In this document: piece after piece, positions 51,026 through 59,416 of the stretch
Numbering within the stretch: the stretch's first letter is position 1
Layout: the number at the start of each line of letters is the position of its first letter
NCBI GenBank assembly: GCA_048499805.1
Contig: JASNZF010000002.1
Span: 310,001-374,000, forward strand
Origin: JAWXBA01 sp048499805
Lineage (GTDB): Bacteria > Gemmatimonadota > Gemmatimonadetes > Gemmatimonadales > GWC2-71-9
Direction of reading: 5' to 3'
Length of the DNA stretch: 64,000 bases
Notes under the pieces: generated by a model
What the model saw: only the letters and a program-made list of their open reading frames with translations
Databases searched by the model: none
Told to the model about the DNA's origin: nothing
Position numbers and translations under genes: made by a program

Positions 51026-54000
51026 CCTGGACCCCGTGGCCTGCCGGTACCGCGGACGACCTCGAGCGCGCGCTGCTGGCGCGCTGGAAGGACGAGGGGT
51101 TGTTCACGCAGGTGCAGGAGGCCTCGGCCGCCGGGGAACCCTTCGTGTTCTTCGAGGGCCCGCCCACCGCCAACGGCCGTCCCGGGATCCACCACGTCTT
51201 CTCCCGGACGATCAAGGACCTGGTCTGCCGGTTCCGGGTGATGCAGGGGCGCTCGGTGACGCGGATCGCGGGGTGGGACACCCACGGCCTTCCGGTCGAG
51301 ATCGAGGTCGAGAAGCAGCTCGGGCTCTCGGGCAAGAAGGCGATCGAGGCGTACGGGGTCGAGGCCTTCAATGCCCTGTGCCGGCAGAGCGTCTTCACCT
51401 ACAAGGACGAGTGGGAGCGGCTCTCCGACCGGATCGGGTACTGGCTCGACTACGACCGTCCCTACATCACCTGCTCTCCCGAGTATGTCGAGAGCGTCTG
51501 GTGGCTGCTCCGGCGGCTGGCCGATCGCGGCCTGCTGACCCGCGGGCACCGGGTGCTGCCGTACTGCCCGCGCTGTGGCACCGTCCTCTCCTCGCATGAG
51601 CTGGCGCTGGGGTACGAGGACGTCACCACCAACTCGGTCTACGTCCTCTTCCCGCTCGAGGACGATCCGCAGCGCCAGCTGCTGGTCTGGACGACGACCC
51701 CGTGGACGCTGCTCTCGAACGTTGCGGTGGCGGTGCATCCGGAGCTGGAGTACGGGGAGTACCCGGTCGGCGACCGGACGGTGATCCTCGCCGTGGCGCG
51801 GGCGGGGCTGCCGAGTGGGGCGGAGAAGGGCGCGCCCACCTTTGCGGAGATTGGCGCCCTCCGGACCTTTCCCGGTCGGGAGCTCGCCGGGCTTCGGTAC
51901 CAGCGGCCGCTCGAGCTGGTGGACCTGCCGCTCGACGCCCACTCCCGGATCGTGGTGCCCGAGGAGTTCGTCTCGGCCGAGGACGGGTCGGGGCTGGTGC
52001 ACATGGCCCCGGCCTTCGGGGCGGACGACCATGCCGCGGGGCAGCGCCACGGACTGGCGATGGTGCGGCCGGTCGCCAACGACGGGACGTTCACCGGCAC
52101 CAGCTGGCCGGAGCTCGAGGGACGGCTGGTCACCGCCAAGGAGACCAACGACCTGATCGTCCAGCGCCTCAAGCAGGGGGGGCGCTGGCACCTGACCCAA
52201 TCGTACAGCCACAGCTATCCGCACTGCTGGCGCTGTCGCAGTGCGCTGATCTACACCGCCCGCGACTCCTGGTTCGTCCGGACCTCCGAGGTCAAGGCCC
52301 GGATGCAGGAACTCAATGCCGGGGTCAACTGGAATCCCCCCGAGGTGGGCTCCGGCCGGTTCGGGGAATGGCTGAGCAACAACGTTGACTGGGCGCTGTC
52401 CCGCGACCGTTACTGGGGGACGCCGCTTCCGGTGTGGGTCAGTGACACCGACCCCGCGTGCGTCGAGGTGATCGGGTCGTTCGCCGAGCTGGCCGAGAAG
52501 GTGGGCCGGCCGCTGCCGGATGAGTTCGATCCCCACAAGCCGTTCATCGATGAGTACACCTGGCCGGCTCCCGGCGGCGGAACGATGCGCCGGACCCCCG
52601 AGGTGATCGACACCTGGTTCGACTCCGGGGCCATGCCCTACGCGCAGTGGCACTACCCGTTCGAGAACACGGAGCTGTTCGAGCGGCACTTCCCCGCCGA
52701 CTACATCTGCGAGGGGGTGGACCAGACCCGCGGGTGGTTCTACTCGCTGCTCGCGATCGGCACGGCCGCGTTCGACCGGGCCCCGTATCGCAACGTGATC
52801 GTCAACGACCTGGTGCTCGACGCCGCCGGCCAGAAGATGTCCAAGAGCCGCGGCAACGCCGTGGAGCCCGGGGCGGTGATCGCCGAGCACGGCGCCGACA
52901 GTGTCCGGCTCTTCCTGCTGGCCTCGGGGCAGGTCTGGCTGCCGAAGAAGTTCGATCCCCGGGTGATTCCCGAGGCGGCCGGCAAGCCACTCAACGCCCT
53001 GCGGAACGTGTACGCGTTCTTCCAGCAGTATGCCGGCCCGTGGCGGCCGGAGGATGGCCTCGGGGGCGCCACGCCCACCACGCTCGACGACTGGATCGTG
53101 AGCCGGCTGCAGGCCACCGTGGATGCGGTGGTGGCAGCCTGGGAGGGCTACGATGTGACCACGGGGGTGCGGAGCATCCTCGAGTTCATCGTCGAGGACC
53201 TCTCCAACTGGTACGTCCGCCAGTCGCGGGCCCGGTTCTGGGCGCCCGACCAGGAGGCCGATCCGGCCGCCGTGGCCACCCTGCATCGCTGCCTGGTGAC
53301 GGTGAGCCAGCTGCTCGCCCCTGCGGCGCCGTTCGTCGGCGACTGGATTCATCGCGCCGCCACGGGGGGGTCGGTGCACCTGGCCAGCTTTCCCGAAGCG
53401 GGGGGACCGCGCGACGCGGCGCTCGAGGAGGCGATGGATGCCATCCGCCGGCTGGTCACCGCCGCCCGGGCCGCCCGGGAGCAGGCGGGCATCATCGTGC
53501 GGCAGCCGCTCGGCGAGGTCCAGGTGGCCGTGCCCGCCGCTTCGGACACCGCGCGATTCCGGGAGCTGCTGCCCCTGCTGGCGCAGGAGGTCAATGTCCA
53601 CCGGGTGACCGTGGTCACCAGCGACGCCGACCTGGTACGGCTGGTCGGCCGCCCCAACTTCCGCGCCCTCGGCAAGCGGTTCGGCAAGCGGACCCCGGTG
53701 GTGGCGAAGGCGGCCGAGGCGCTGGCACCCGACCTCCTCCGGGCGCTGGAACGTGGTGAGACGGTCGTCACGACGGTGGAGGGCCAGGCCGAGGACCTGC
53801 TGCCTGGCGAAGTGGAGGTGCATCGCGAGGTGGTCAGCGACTGGCTGGTGCAGAGTCAGGGCGCCTTCGTTGTGGCCCTCGATCCCGCCCTGACGCCCGA
53901 TCTCCGCCGCGAGGGGCTCGCCCGTGAGATCGTGAGCCGGGTCCAGCGGCTCCGGAAGGACTCGGGCTACCACTACACCGACCGGATCGCGCTGGCGGTG

Positions 54001-54213
54001 GAGGGGCCGGACGAGGTCCTGGCCGCCGTGCGGGCGCACGAGCAGTTCATCCGCGGGGAGACACTGACCCGCGAGTTGGCAACGGGGGCGGGGCTGGAGC
54101 CCGCCGACCGGCAGGAGGAAGTCACCATCGATGGAGTGGCCCTGCGACTCTCGGTCCGTCGCGTGCCCGGTCCCTCGTCCACGCTTGACCCGCAACCCAT
54201 GGAAGCCTCATGA
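51022..54213 (+). CDS. ileS: Isoleucyl-tRNA synthetase
   Basis: A class I synthetase charging tRNA-Ile, 1063 aa. The HIGH-type motif is GPPTANGRPGIHHVFSRT near residue 50; KMSKS is at 605-609. The CP1 editing domain (TTTPWTLLSNVAVAVHPELEY) is between them, then the anticodon-binding region and a long C-terminal domain. GWDTHGLPVEIEVEKQLG and the length point to the eukaryal-like (type 2) group, often insensitive to mupirocin; resistance here is inference. ATG overlaps divIVA and the stop overlaps the DksA-like gene. Confidence 0.95.
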   Translation: MTWTPWPAGTADDLERALLARWKDEGLFTQVQEASAAGEPFVFFEGPPTANGRPGIHHVFSRTIKDLVCRFRVMQGRSVTRIAGWDTHGLPVEIEVEKQLGLSGKKAIEAYGVEAFNALCRQSVFTYKDEWERLSDRIGYWLDYDRPYITCSPEYVESVWWLLRRLADRGLLTRGHRVLPYCPRCGTVLSSHELALGYEDVTTNSVYVLFPLEDDPQRQLLVWTTTPWTLLSNVAVAVHPELEYGEYPVGDRTVILAVARAGLPSGAEKGAPTFAEIGALRTFPGRELAGLRYQRPLELVDLPLDAHSRIVVPEEFVSAEDGSGLVHMAPAFGADDHAAGQRHGLAMVRPVANDGTFTGTSWPELEGRLVTAKETNDLIVQRLKQGGRWHLTQSYSHSYPHCWRCRSALIYTARDSWFVRTSEVKARMQELNAGVNWNPPEVGSGRFGEWLSNNVDWALSRDRYWGTPLPVWVSDTDPACVEVIGSFAELAEKVGRPLPDEFDPHKPFIDEYTWPAPGGGTMRRTPEVIDTWFDSGAMPYAQWHYPFENTELFERHFPADYICEGVDQTRGWFYSLLAIGTAAFDRAPYRNVIVNDLVLDAAGQKMSKSRGNAVEPGAVIAEHGADSVRLFLLASGQVWLPKKFDPRVIPEAAGKPLNALRNVYAFFQQYAGPWRPEDGLGGATPTTLDDWIVSRLQATVDAVVAAWEGYDVTTGVRSILEFIVEDLSNWYVRQSRARFWAPDQEADPAAVATLHRCLVTVSQLLAPAAPFVGDWIHRAATGGSVHLASFPEAGGPRDAALEEAMDAIRRLVTAARAAREQAGIIVRQPLGEVQVAVPAASDTARFRELLPLLAQEVNVHRVTVVTSDADLVRLVGRPNFRALGKRFGKRTPVVAKAAEALAPDLLRALERGETVVTTVEGQAEDLLPGEVEVHREVVSDWLVQSQGAFVVALDPALTPDLRREGLAREIVSRVQRLRKDSGYHYTDRIALAVEGPDEVLAAVRAHEQFIRGETLTRELATGAGLEPADRQEEVTIDGVALRLSVRRVPGPSSTLDPQPMEAS

Positions 54214-54593
54214 ACAAGAAGCAGCTGGCCCACCTCGAGCAGCGCCTCATCGCCGAGCGCGCGCGCGTGATGAAGGAACTCGGCTACTACGGGGAGTCGT
54301 TCAACACGACCCTGCAGGGGTCGGACGGGGACCTCTCCTCCTACTCGTTCCACATGGCCGACCAGGGCACGGACACGATGGAGCGCGAGAAGCAGTTCCT
54401 GTTCGCGTCCCAGGAGGGCCGGTACCTCTGGCACGTCAACGAGGCGCTCCGCCGCCTCTACAGCTCGCCGGCCACCTTCGGCACCTGTCACAGCTGCGGG
54501 GAGGAGATCGCGTTCGACCGCCTGGACGCCCTGCCGCACGCACGGCTCTGCATCACCTGCAAGGCGAAGGAAGAGGATGCCAAGCGCCGCTGA
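54210..54593 (+). CDS. TraR/DksA-family zinc-finger protein
   Basis: 127 residues. A helical N-terminus (LAHLEQRLIAERARVMKELGYY) is followed by the DksA-type four-cysteine zinc finger: CHSCGEEIAFDRL...LCITCKAKEE (CxxC, about 18 residues, CxxC). DksA proteins bind in the RNA polymerase secondary channel; this one lacks the full length of E. coli DksA, so it is a DksA/TraR-like protein. It lies between ileS and lspA, as in many bacteria. The stop overlaps lspA by 17 bases. Confidence 0.88.
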   Translation: MNKKQLAHLEQRLIAERARVMKELGYYGESFNTTLQGSDGDLSSYSFHMADQGTDTMEREKQFLFASQEGRYLWHVNEALRRLYSSPATFGTCHSCGEEIAFDRLDALPHARLCITCKAKEEDAKRR

Positions 54594-55086
54594 CCGGCGG
54601 GCACTGTTCTGGGGAGCGGTCGGGACGGTGATCCTCCTCGACCTGGCCACCAAGTGGTGGGCGGTGGAGACGCTGGTGCTGTACGAGCCGATTCCGGTGC
54701 TCGGCGACACCCTTCGCTGGCGGTTGATCTACAACCCGGGGGCGGCCTTCGGGCTGCACCTCGGTCCCTGGTCGCGGTGGATCTTCCAGATCATCGCGGT
54801 GGTGGCGTTCGTGGTGCTCTTCCGAATGTCGCGCGAGGCGCGTCCCGGCGACTGGGTGCGCCAGCTTTCGTTGGGCGCGGTGGCGGGCGGAGCCCTCGGC
54901 AACCTGATTGACCGGGTCCGCGGCGCCCAGGGCGTCGTGGACTTCATCGATGCGGGGATCGGCACGGCGCGCTGGCCCACGTTCAACATCGCCGATATCG
55001 GCGTTTCCTGCGGCGCCATCGTGCTGGCCCTTTCCCTCTGGCGCGAGGACCAGGCCAAGGCCCGCGCCGACGCGTCGGCCACCTGA
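54577..55086 (+). CDS. lspA: Lipoprotein signal peptidase (signal peptidase II)
   Basis: An inner-membrane aspartic peptidase that cleaves prolipoprotein signal peptides. It is 169 aa with four membrane helices. The family motifs are IYNPGAAFG, GALGNLIDRVRGAQGVVDFIDAG (catalytic Asp) and WPTFNIADIGVSCGA (second Asp). The numerous lipoproteins of this window (esterase, ThuA, M23 peptidase) are its expected clients. It starts inside the end of the DksA-like gene. Confidence 0.95.
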   Translation: MPSAADRRALFWGAVGTVILLDLATKWWAVETLVLYEPIPVLGDTLRWRLIYNPGAAFGLHLGPWSRWIFQIIAVVAFVVLFRMSREARPGDWVRQLSLGAVAGGALGNLIDRVRGAQGVVDFIDAGIGTARWPTFNIADIGVSCGAIVLALSLWREDQAKARADASAT

Positions 55087-55096
55087 GCGACACCCC

Positions 55097-56107
55097 GTGA
55101 CCCGGGTCGTCCTTTCGGTCGCCACCGACGCCACCGATCGGCTCGATCGCTTTCTCGCCGACCAGCTCGACCTCTCCCGCACCCAGGCCGCCCGCCTGGT
55201 CGCCGCCGGGGCCGTACAGGTGGCCGGGAAACCCGCCCGCGCCTCCCGCCTGCTGGTTCGCGGCGAGGAGGTCGTGGTCACCTATCCCGAGGCCGAGCCA
55301 CCCCGGACCCTGACCCCCAACCCGCTGCCGCTGACGGTGGTGCATGAGGACGAGCACCTCGTGGTGCTCGACAAGCCCGCCGGCCTGGTGGTCCATCCGG
55401 CGCCGGGACACTGGGACGACACGCTCGTCAATGCGCTGGTGGCCCGGGGGACGACCCTCTCCGGGGGGGCTGCAGGCCGCCCGGGGATCGTGCACCGGCT
55501 CGACCGGGATACCTCCGGCCTGATGGTGGTGGCCAAGACCGACCAGGCCCACCGCCGGCTGTCGGCAGCGATCGCCGCCCGGAAGGTCTCGCGGATCTAC
55601 GCCGCCCTCTCGTGGGGGCACCTGCCGGAGACGAGGGTCTTGATCGACGCTCCGGTGGGTCGGCACCCCCGCGACCGGAAGCGGATGGCGGTCCTGCCGG
55701 AGGGGCGCCCCGCCCGGACCCTGGCGCAGGTGGTGGCCCGGTTCGAGTCCGCGGAACTGGTCCGGCTGACCCTGCAGACCGGCCGGACCCACCAGATCCG
55801 GGTCCACCTGGAGTCGATTGGCCACCCGATCGTGGGCGACGCGGTCTACCATGGGGGAGGGAGCCGGCGGATCTCCGGGGGGGGGCGGCAGGGCGCCGAC
55901 CGCCTCGCCCGGGCCGCCCCGCGGCAGGCGCTACATGCGGCGGAACTGGGATTTCGCCATCCCGGCACGGGGCAGCCGGTGGTGTTCCGGAGCGAGTGGC
56001 CGCGTGATTTGGGGCCGGCACTGGTGGAAGCCGCTGGTGGCACGATTTCTGTTGCAGAGGAGCATCAGCTCCAATATCTTCGATTCTTCGAGGATCATGA
56101 CGACTGA
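55097..56107 (+). CDS. rluD: RluA/RluD-family pseudouridine synthase
   Basis: Isomerises uridines in 23S rRNA (or tRNA). The N-terminal S4 RNA-binding domain is DRLDRFLADQLDLSRTQAARLVAAGAVQV. The catalytic domain has VLDKPAGLVVHPAPGHWDDTLVNAL and HRLDRDTSGLMVVAKT, with Asp in HRLDRDTSG. GRTHQIRVHLESIGHPIVGD completes it. GTG 55097 gives 336 aa. Adjacent to lspA, as is common. The C-terminal tail overlaps the cheW ATG by 11 bases. RluD rather than RluC is a guess from context. Confidence 0.9.
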   Translation: MTRVVLSVATDATDRLDRFLADQLDLSRTQAARLVAAGAVQVAGKPARASRLLVRGEEVVVTYPEAEPPRTLTPNPLPLTVVHEDEHLVVLDKPAGLVVHPAPGHWDDTLVNALVARGTTLSGGAAGRPGIVHRLDRDTSGLMVVAKTDQAHRRLSAAIAARKVSRIYAALSWGHLPETRVLIDAPVGRHPRDRKRMAVLPEGRPARTLAQVVARFESAELVRLTLQTGRTHQIRVHLESIGHPIVGDAVYHGGGSRRISGGGRQGADRLARAAPRQALHAAELGFRHPGTGQPVVFRSEWPRDLGPALVEAAGGTISVAEEHQLQYLRFFEDHDD

Positions 56108-56546
56108 GGGTTCCGGGATCCGGGTGCTCCGGTGCCGCTCCGGGGCGATCGAGTGGGCCATCCGGGTCGAGGCCCTGCGGGAGATTGCCCCCGGGTCGGC
56201 GGCCGCACGGGTGCCCGGGGCTCCCGCCGCAGTGCTCGGGGTGGTGAATGTGCGGGGAAGCCTGCTGGTCGCGCTGGATACCCGGGTCTTCCTGGGCCAG
56301 CCGGCTGCGGGGGGCACCGGTCCCCTGGTGGTCGTCGAGGTCGGGGGGCGCCGGCTGGCCCTGTCGGTAGATGAGGTGGACGACCTGGAGACCGTGGCGA
56401 TCGCGTTGCTGGAGCCGGCCGAGCCACCGGCGGAGATGCCGGCGGGTGGCGTGATCGCCCTGGTGCGCGAGGATCGACCGTTCCTGTTGCTCGACATCGA
56501 AGCCCTCGCAGCGCCCCTTTTCGGGGTTGGCTCGGGGCAGCCCTGA
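56097..56546 (+). CDS. cheW: CheW-like coupling protein
   Basis: 149 residues made of a single CheW domain: two beta-barrel subdomains with IRVEALREIAPG, AVLGVVNVRGSLLVALD and LVVVEVGGRRLALSVDEV. It links receptors to CheA. No chemoreceptor gene is seen in the window. It is translationally coupled to the pseudouridine synthase gene and followed by cheY. Confidence 0.85.
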   Translation: MTTEGSGIRVLRCRSGAIEWAIRVEALREIAPGSAAARVPGAPAAVLGVVNVRGSLLVALDTRVFLGQPAAGGTGPLVVVEVGGRRLALSVDEVDDLETVAIALLEPAEPPAEMPAGGVIALVREDRPFLLLDIEALAAPLFGVGSGQP

Positions 56547-56562
56547 CGCGGTGGAGGATGCA

Positions 56563-56925
56563 GTGGCCCATACAGTGCTGGTCTGTGACGATGCCATCTT
56601 CATGCGGACCATGATCGCCGACATCCTGACCCAGGCCGGGTACAAGGTGGTGGGCGAGGCGGAGAGTGGCGTCGAGGCGGTCCGCCAGTACCAGGAGCTC
56701 AAGCCGGACCTGGTCACCATGGACATCGTGATGCCGGAGATGGGCGGCATCGACGCCGTCCGCGAGATCATCAAGATGTACCCCGAGGCCCGGATCCTGA
56801 TGTGCAGTGCCATGGGGCAGCAGGCCCTCGTGGTGGAGGCGATCCAGGCCGGCGCCAAGGACTTCGTCGTCAAGCCGTTCCAGCCCGCCCGCGTGCTCGA
56901 GGCCGTTCAGCGCCTCCTGAGCTGA
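56563..56925 (+). CDS. cheY: CheY-like single-domain response regulator
   Basis: 120 residues, a lone receiver domain. The acidic pocket is CDDAIF (DD), the phospho-acceptor Asp is in VTMDIVMPEMGG, and the conserved Thr/Ser and Lys are in LMCSAMGQQ and FVVKPFQP. There is no output domain, so it acts by binding other proteins. GTG 56563 with GGAGG upstream is chosen. It is the likely CheA substrate. Confidence 0.92.
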   Translation: MAHTVLVCDDAIFMRTMIADILTQAGYKVVGEAESGVEAVRQYQELKPDLVTMDIVMPEMGGIDAVREIIKMYPEARILMCSAMGQQALVVEAIQAGAKDFVVKPFQPARVLEAVQRLLS

Positions 56926-56936
56926 CCGCCCCTCCG

Positions 56937-58805
56937 GTGGACACCAGCAAGTATGCCGCGCTGTTCCTGTCCGACAGCCGGGACAACCTCCAGCAATGCG
57001 ACGCGCTCCTGATGGCCTGGGAGGCCGAGCCGGCGGTGATCGAGCCGGTGGCCGGGCTCTTCCGGTCGATGCACAGCATCAAGGGGATGGCGGCGACGAT
57101 GGGGTATGCGCGGTTGGCGGAGCTGACCCATCGCGCCGAGGACCTCCTGGCCCGGGTGCGCGGCGGGAGCCTCCCACCGACGCGCGACCTCGTGGCATTG
57201 ATGTTCGAGGTCGTGGATGCCATTGGCACCGGGGTGGAGGACGCGGTGGCCGGGGTGGATGGGGAGCGGATCGACGCGTCGCTGGTGGCCCGGATCGAAG
57301 CGCTGGCGGAGGCGGCGCCGGAGGTCGCGCCCCAGGTGGCCGCGCCAACGGTCCCGGCCGGGCCGACGCCTCCCGAGGCGGGGGCACGGGTCACCGTGAC
57401 GATTCGCCCCGGCGTGGTCATGGGGTGGGCCCGGGCGCTGCTCGCCCTGCGCCGCGCGGGGGAGCTGGGGCGGGTCTCCGCCGTGGATCCCGATCCGGCG
57501 TCGGTTGCCCCGGAGGGGTTCGCGGGTACGATCGCCTTCCGGCTCGAGTCCTCGGAACCGCCCGAGCTGATCCGGTCGGCGCTGCTCGGGGTGGGCGAGG
57601 TGGCCGATGTCGTGGTCGAGGACGGCCGGGCGCGGGTCGCGGCCGCGCCGCCCCGGACCCGGCAGGACGTCCGGGTGGCGCGGGAAACCCTCGATCGGCT
57701 GCTCGCCCAGGTGGGCGAACTGGTGGTGGCGCGCAATCGGCTGGCCGATGCGGCGGAACTGCGGCGGGATCCCGGCCTCGACGAACTGGTTGGCAGCCTG
57801 TCGCGGCTCACCGACCAGGTGCACGAGGGCATCCTCCAGGCCCGGATGGCGCCGGTGGCAGAGGTCTTCGATCGCTTTCCCCGTGCGATCCGCGACCTCG
57901 CGCGCCAGGTGGGGAAGGAAGTCCGCCTCGAGGTGGTGGGCCGGGAGATCGAGCTCGATCGCTCGGTGCTCGAACGGATCCAGGATCCCCTGCTGCACCT
58001 GTTGCGCAATGCGGTGGATCACGGCCTCGAGGATCCGGCCACCCGCGAGGCGCTCGGCAAGCCGCCCGGGGGGCTGGTCCGGCTCGAGGCCCAGCGGATG
58101 CGCGACGGCGTGGTGATCACCGTTGCCGATGACGGCCGCGGGGTCGATCGCGACCGGGTCCGCCGCCGGATCGGGGCCGAAGCGCCGGCCTCCGTGGAGC
58201 TGGACGACTCGGCGCTGCTCTCGGTGCTCGCCCGACCCGGATTCAGTACCGCCGACGAGGTCACCTCCGTGAGTGGCCGCGGGGTGGGCATCGATGTCGT
58301 CCTGACCCGGATCCGCGAGATCGGGGGATCGGTGGCGCTGCGCTCCACCCCGGGCGAGGGCACCACGTTCCAGGTGCGGCTCCCCGAGACGATGGCGGTG
58401 GTGCCCGCGCTGCTCGCCCGTGCCGGGGCGGAGCGCTACGCGATTCCGCTGGCGCGGGTCCACGAGACCGGGCGGGCGGTGCCGGAGACAGGGGAGGGGA
58501 ATCGGCTGGCCGTAACCTTTCGTGGCGAGGTGCTGCCGGCCCGCGACCTGCTCCGTGTGGTCGGGCAGGGCGGCGTCCCCGTCGGCGAGATCCGGCCCTT
58601 CCTGGTGGTGGGGGTCGGGGAGGGGCGTGGGGTGATCGTTGTGGATAGATTACTCGGGCGGCAGGACCTGGTGGTGGCCTCAGTGGAGCTTCCCCTGGGC
58701 GCCCCCTCGTGGATCACCGGGGCGGCGCTCCTGCCCGACGGCATGCCCGCCTTGCTGCTGGATCCCGGTGGCCTGTTCCTGGAGGAGATGGTATGGCAGA
58801 GGTGA
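56937..58805 (+). CDS. cheA: Chemotaxis-type histidine kinase CheA
   Basis: 622 residues. Domains in order: HPt (P1) with the phospho-His in FRSMHSIKGMAATMGY; a P2-like segment at about 150-235; dimerisation helices; the ATPase core with LLRNAVDHGLEDP (N box), VADDGRGVD and GRGVGIDVV (G boxes); and the C-terminal CheW-like P5 (LPETMAVVPALLARAG...). The kinase passes phosphate to CheY. GTG at 56937 is the likely start; no upstream SD is strong. Its stop overlaps cheC by 13 bases. Confidence 0.9.
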   Translation: MDTSKYAALFLSDSRDNLQQCDALLMAWEAEPAVIEPVAGLFRSMHSIKGMAATMGYARLAELTHRAEDLLARVRGGSLPPTRDLVALMFEVVDAIGTGVEDAVAGVDGERIDASLVARIEALAEAAPEVAPQVAAPTVPAGPTPPEAGARVTVTIRPGVVMGWARALLALRRAGELGRVSAVDPDPASVAPEGFAGTIAFRLESSEPPELIRSALLGVGEVADVVVEDGRARVAAAPPRTRQDVRVARETLDRLLAQVGELVVARNRLADAAELRRDPGLDELVGSLSRLTDQVHEGILQARMAPVAEVFDRFPRAIRDLARQVGKEVRLEVVGREIELDRSVLERIQDPLLHLLRNAVDHGLEDPATREALGKPPGGLVRLEAQRMRDGVVITVADDGRGVDRDRVRRRIGAEAPASVELDDSALLSVLARPGFSTADEVTSVSGRGVGIDVVLTRIREIGGSVALRSTPGEGTTFQVRLPETMAVVPALLARAGAERYAIPLARVHETGRAVPETGEGNRLAVTFRGEVLPARDLLRVVGQGGVPVGEIRPFLVVGVGEGRGVIVVDRLLGRQDLVVASVELPLGAPSWITGAALLPDGMPALLLDPGGLFLEEMVWQR

Positions 58806-59413
58806 GGGCGCTGAACAATCTGGAGCGTGACGCGCTCCGCGAGGTGGCCAACATCGGCGCGGGGCATGCCGCGACTGCCCTGTCGCAGATGACCGGCCGC
58901 ACCATCATGATCGACGTCCCCGAGGTGGAGATCCGCCGCCTCGAAGAGGTCGCCGAGTTGGTGGGTCCTCCCGACACGGTGATCGCGGCGATCCTGATGC
59001 ACATGATGGGCGACCTGACCGGCCGGACGATGGTGCTCCTGCCGGACGCCTCCGCGCGCGTGCTGTGCGACATCCTCCTCCAGCGAAAGGTCGGCACCAC
59101 GTCGGGGTATGCCGCCATGGAGCATTCGACGCTCAAGGAGACCGGCAATATCCTGAGTTCCGCCTACCTGAACGCCCTGAGCGATTTCATGGGCATGATG
59201 CTGCTGCCCTCGGTGCCCAGCCTGGTGGTGGACCTTGCCGGAGCCGTCCTGACGACGGCCTACCTCAACTTCGGCGCCGATCGCGACCTCGTCTTCTGCG
59301 TGGACACCTCCTTCCGGGTCGAGGGCGCGTCCGAGGCGCTGCGTGGCCAGTTCCTCCTCCTGCCCGACCTGCCGTCCCTCCACGCGATCTTCGACGCGAT
59401 TCGACTCGACTGA
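58793..59413 (+). CDS. cheC: CheC-like phosphatase
   Basis: 206 residues with two CheC active-site helices, each ExxN: REVANIGAGHAATAL and LKETGNILSSAYLNAL. CheC dephosphorylates CheY-P and usually stands in for CheZ. The start is the ATG at 58793, inside the end of cheA. Together with CheW, CheY and CheA it makes a compact signalling set; CheB, CheR and receptors are not in the window. Confidence 0.9.
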   Translation: MAEVRALNNLERDALREVANIGAGHAATALSQMTGRTIMIDVPEVEIRRLEEVAELVGPPDTVIAAILMHMMGDLTGRTMVLLPDASARVLCDILLQRKVGTTSGYAAMEHSTLKETGNILSSAYLNALSDFMGMMLLPSVPSLVVDLAGAVLTTAYLNFGADRDLVFCVDTSFRVEGASEALRGQFLLLPDLPSLHAIFDAIRLD

Positions 59414-59416
59414 CGG

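Noticed and set aside
50932..54195. 1,087-residue open frame on the minus strand
   Set aside because: It is antisense to ileS with no recognisable domain; composition artefact.
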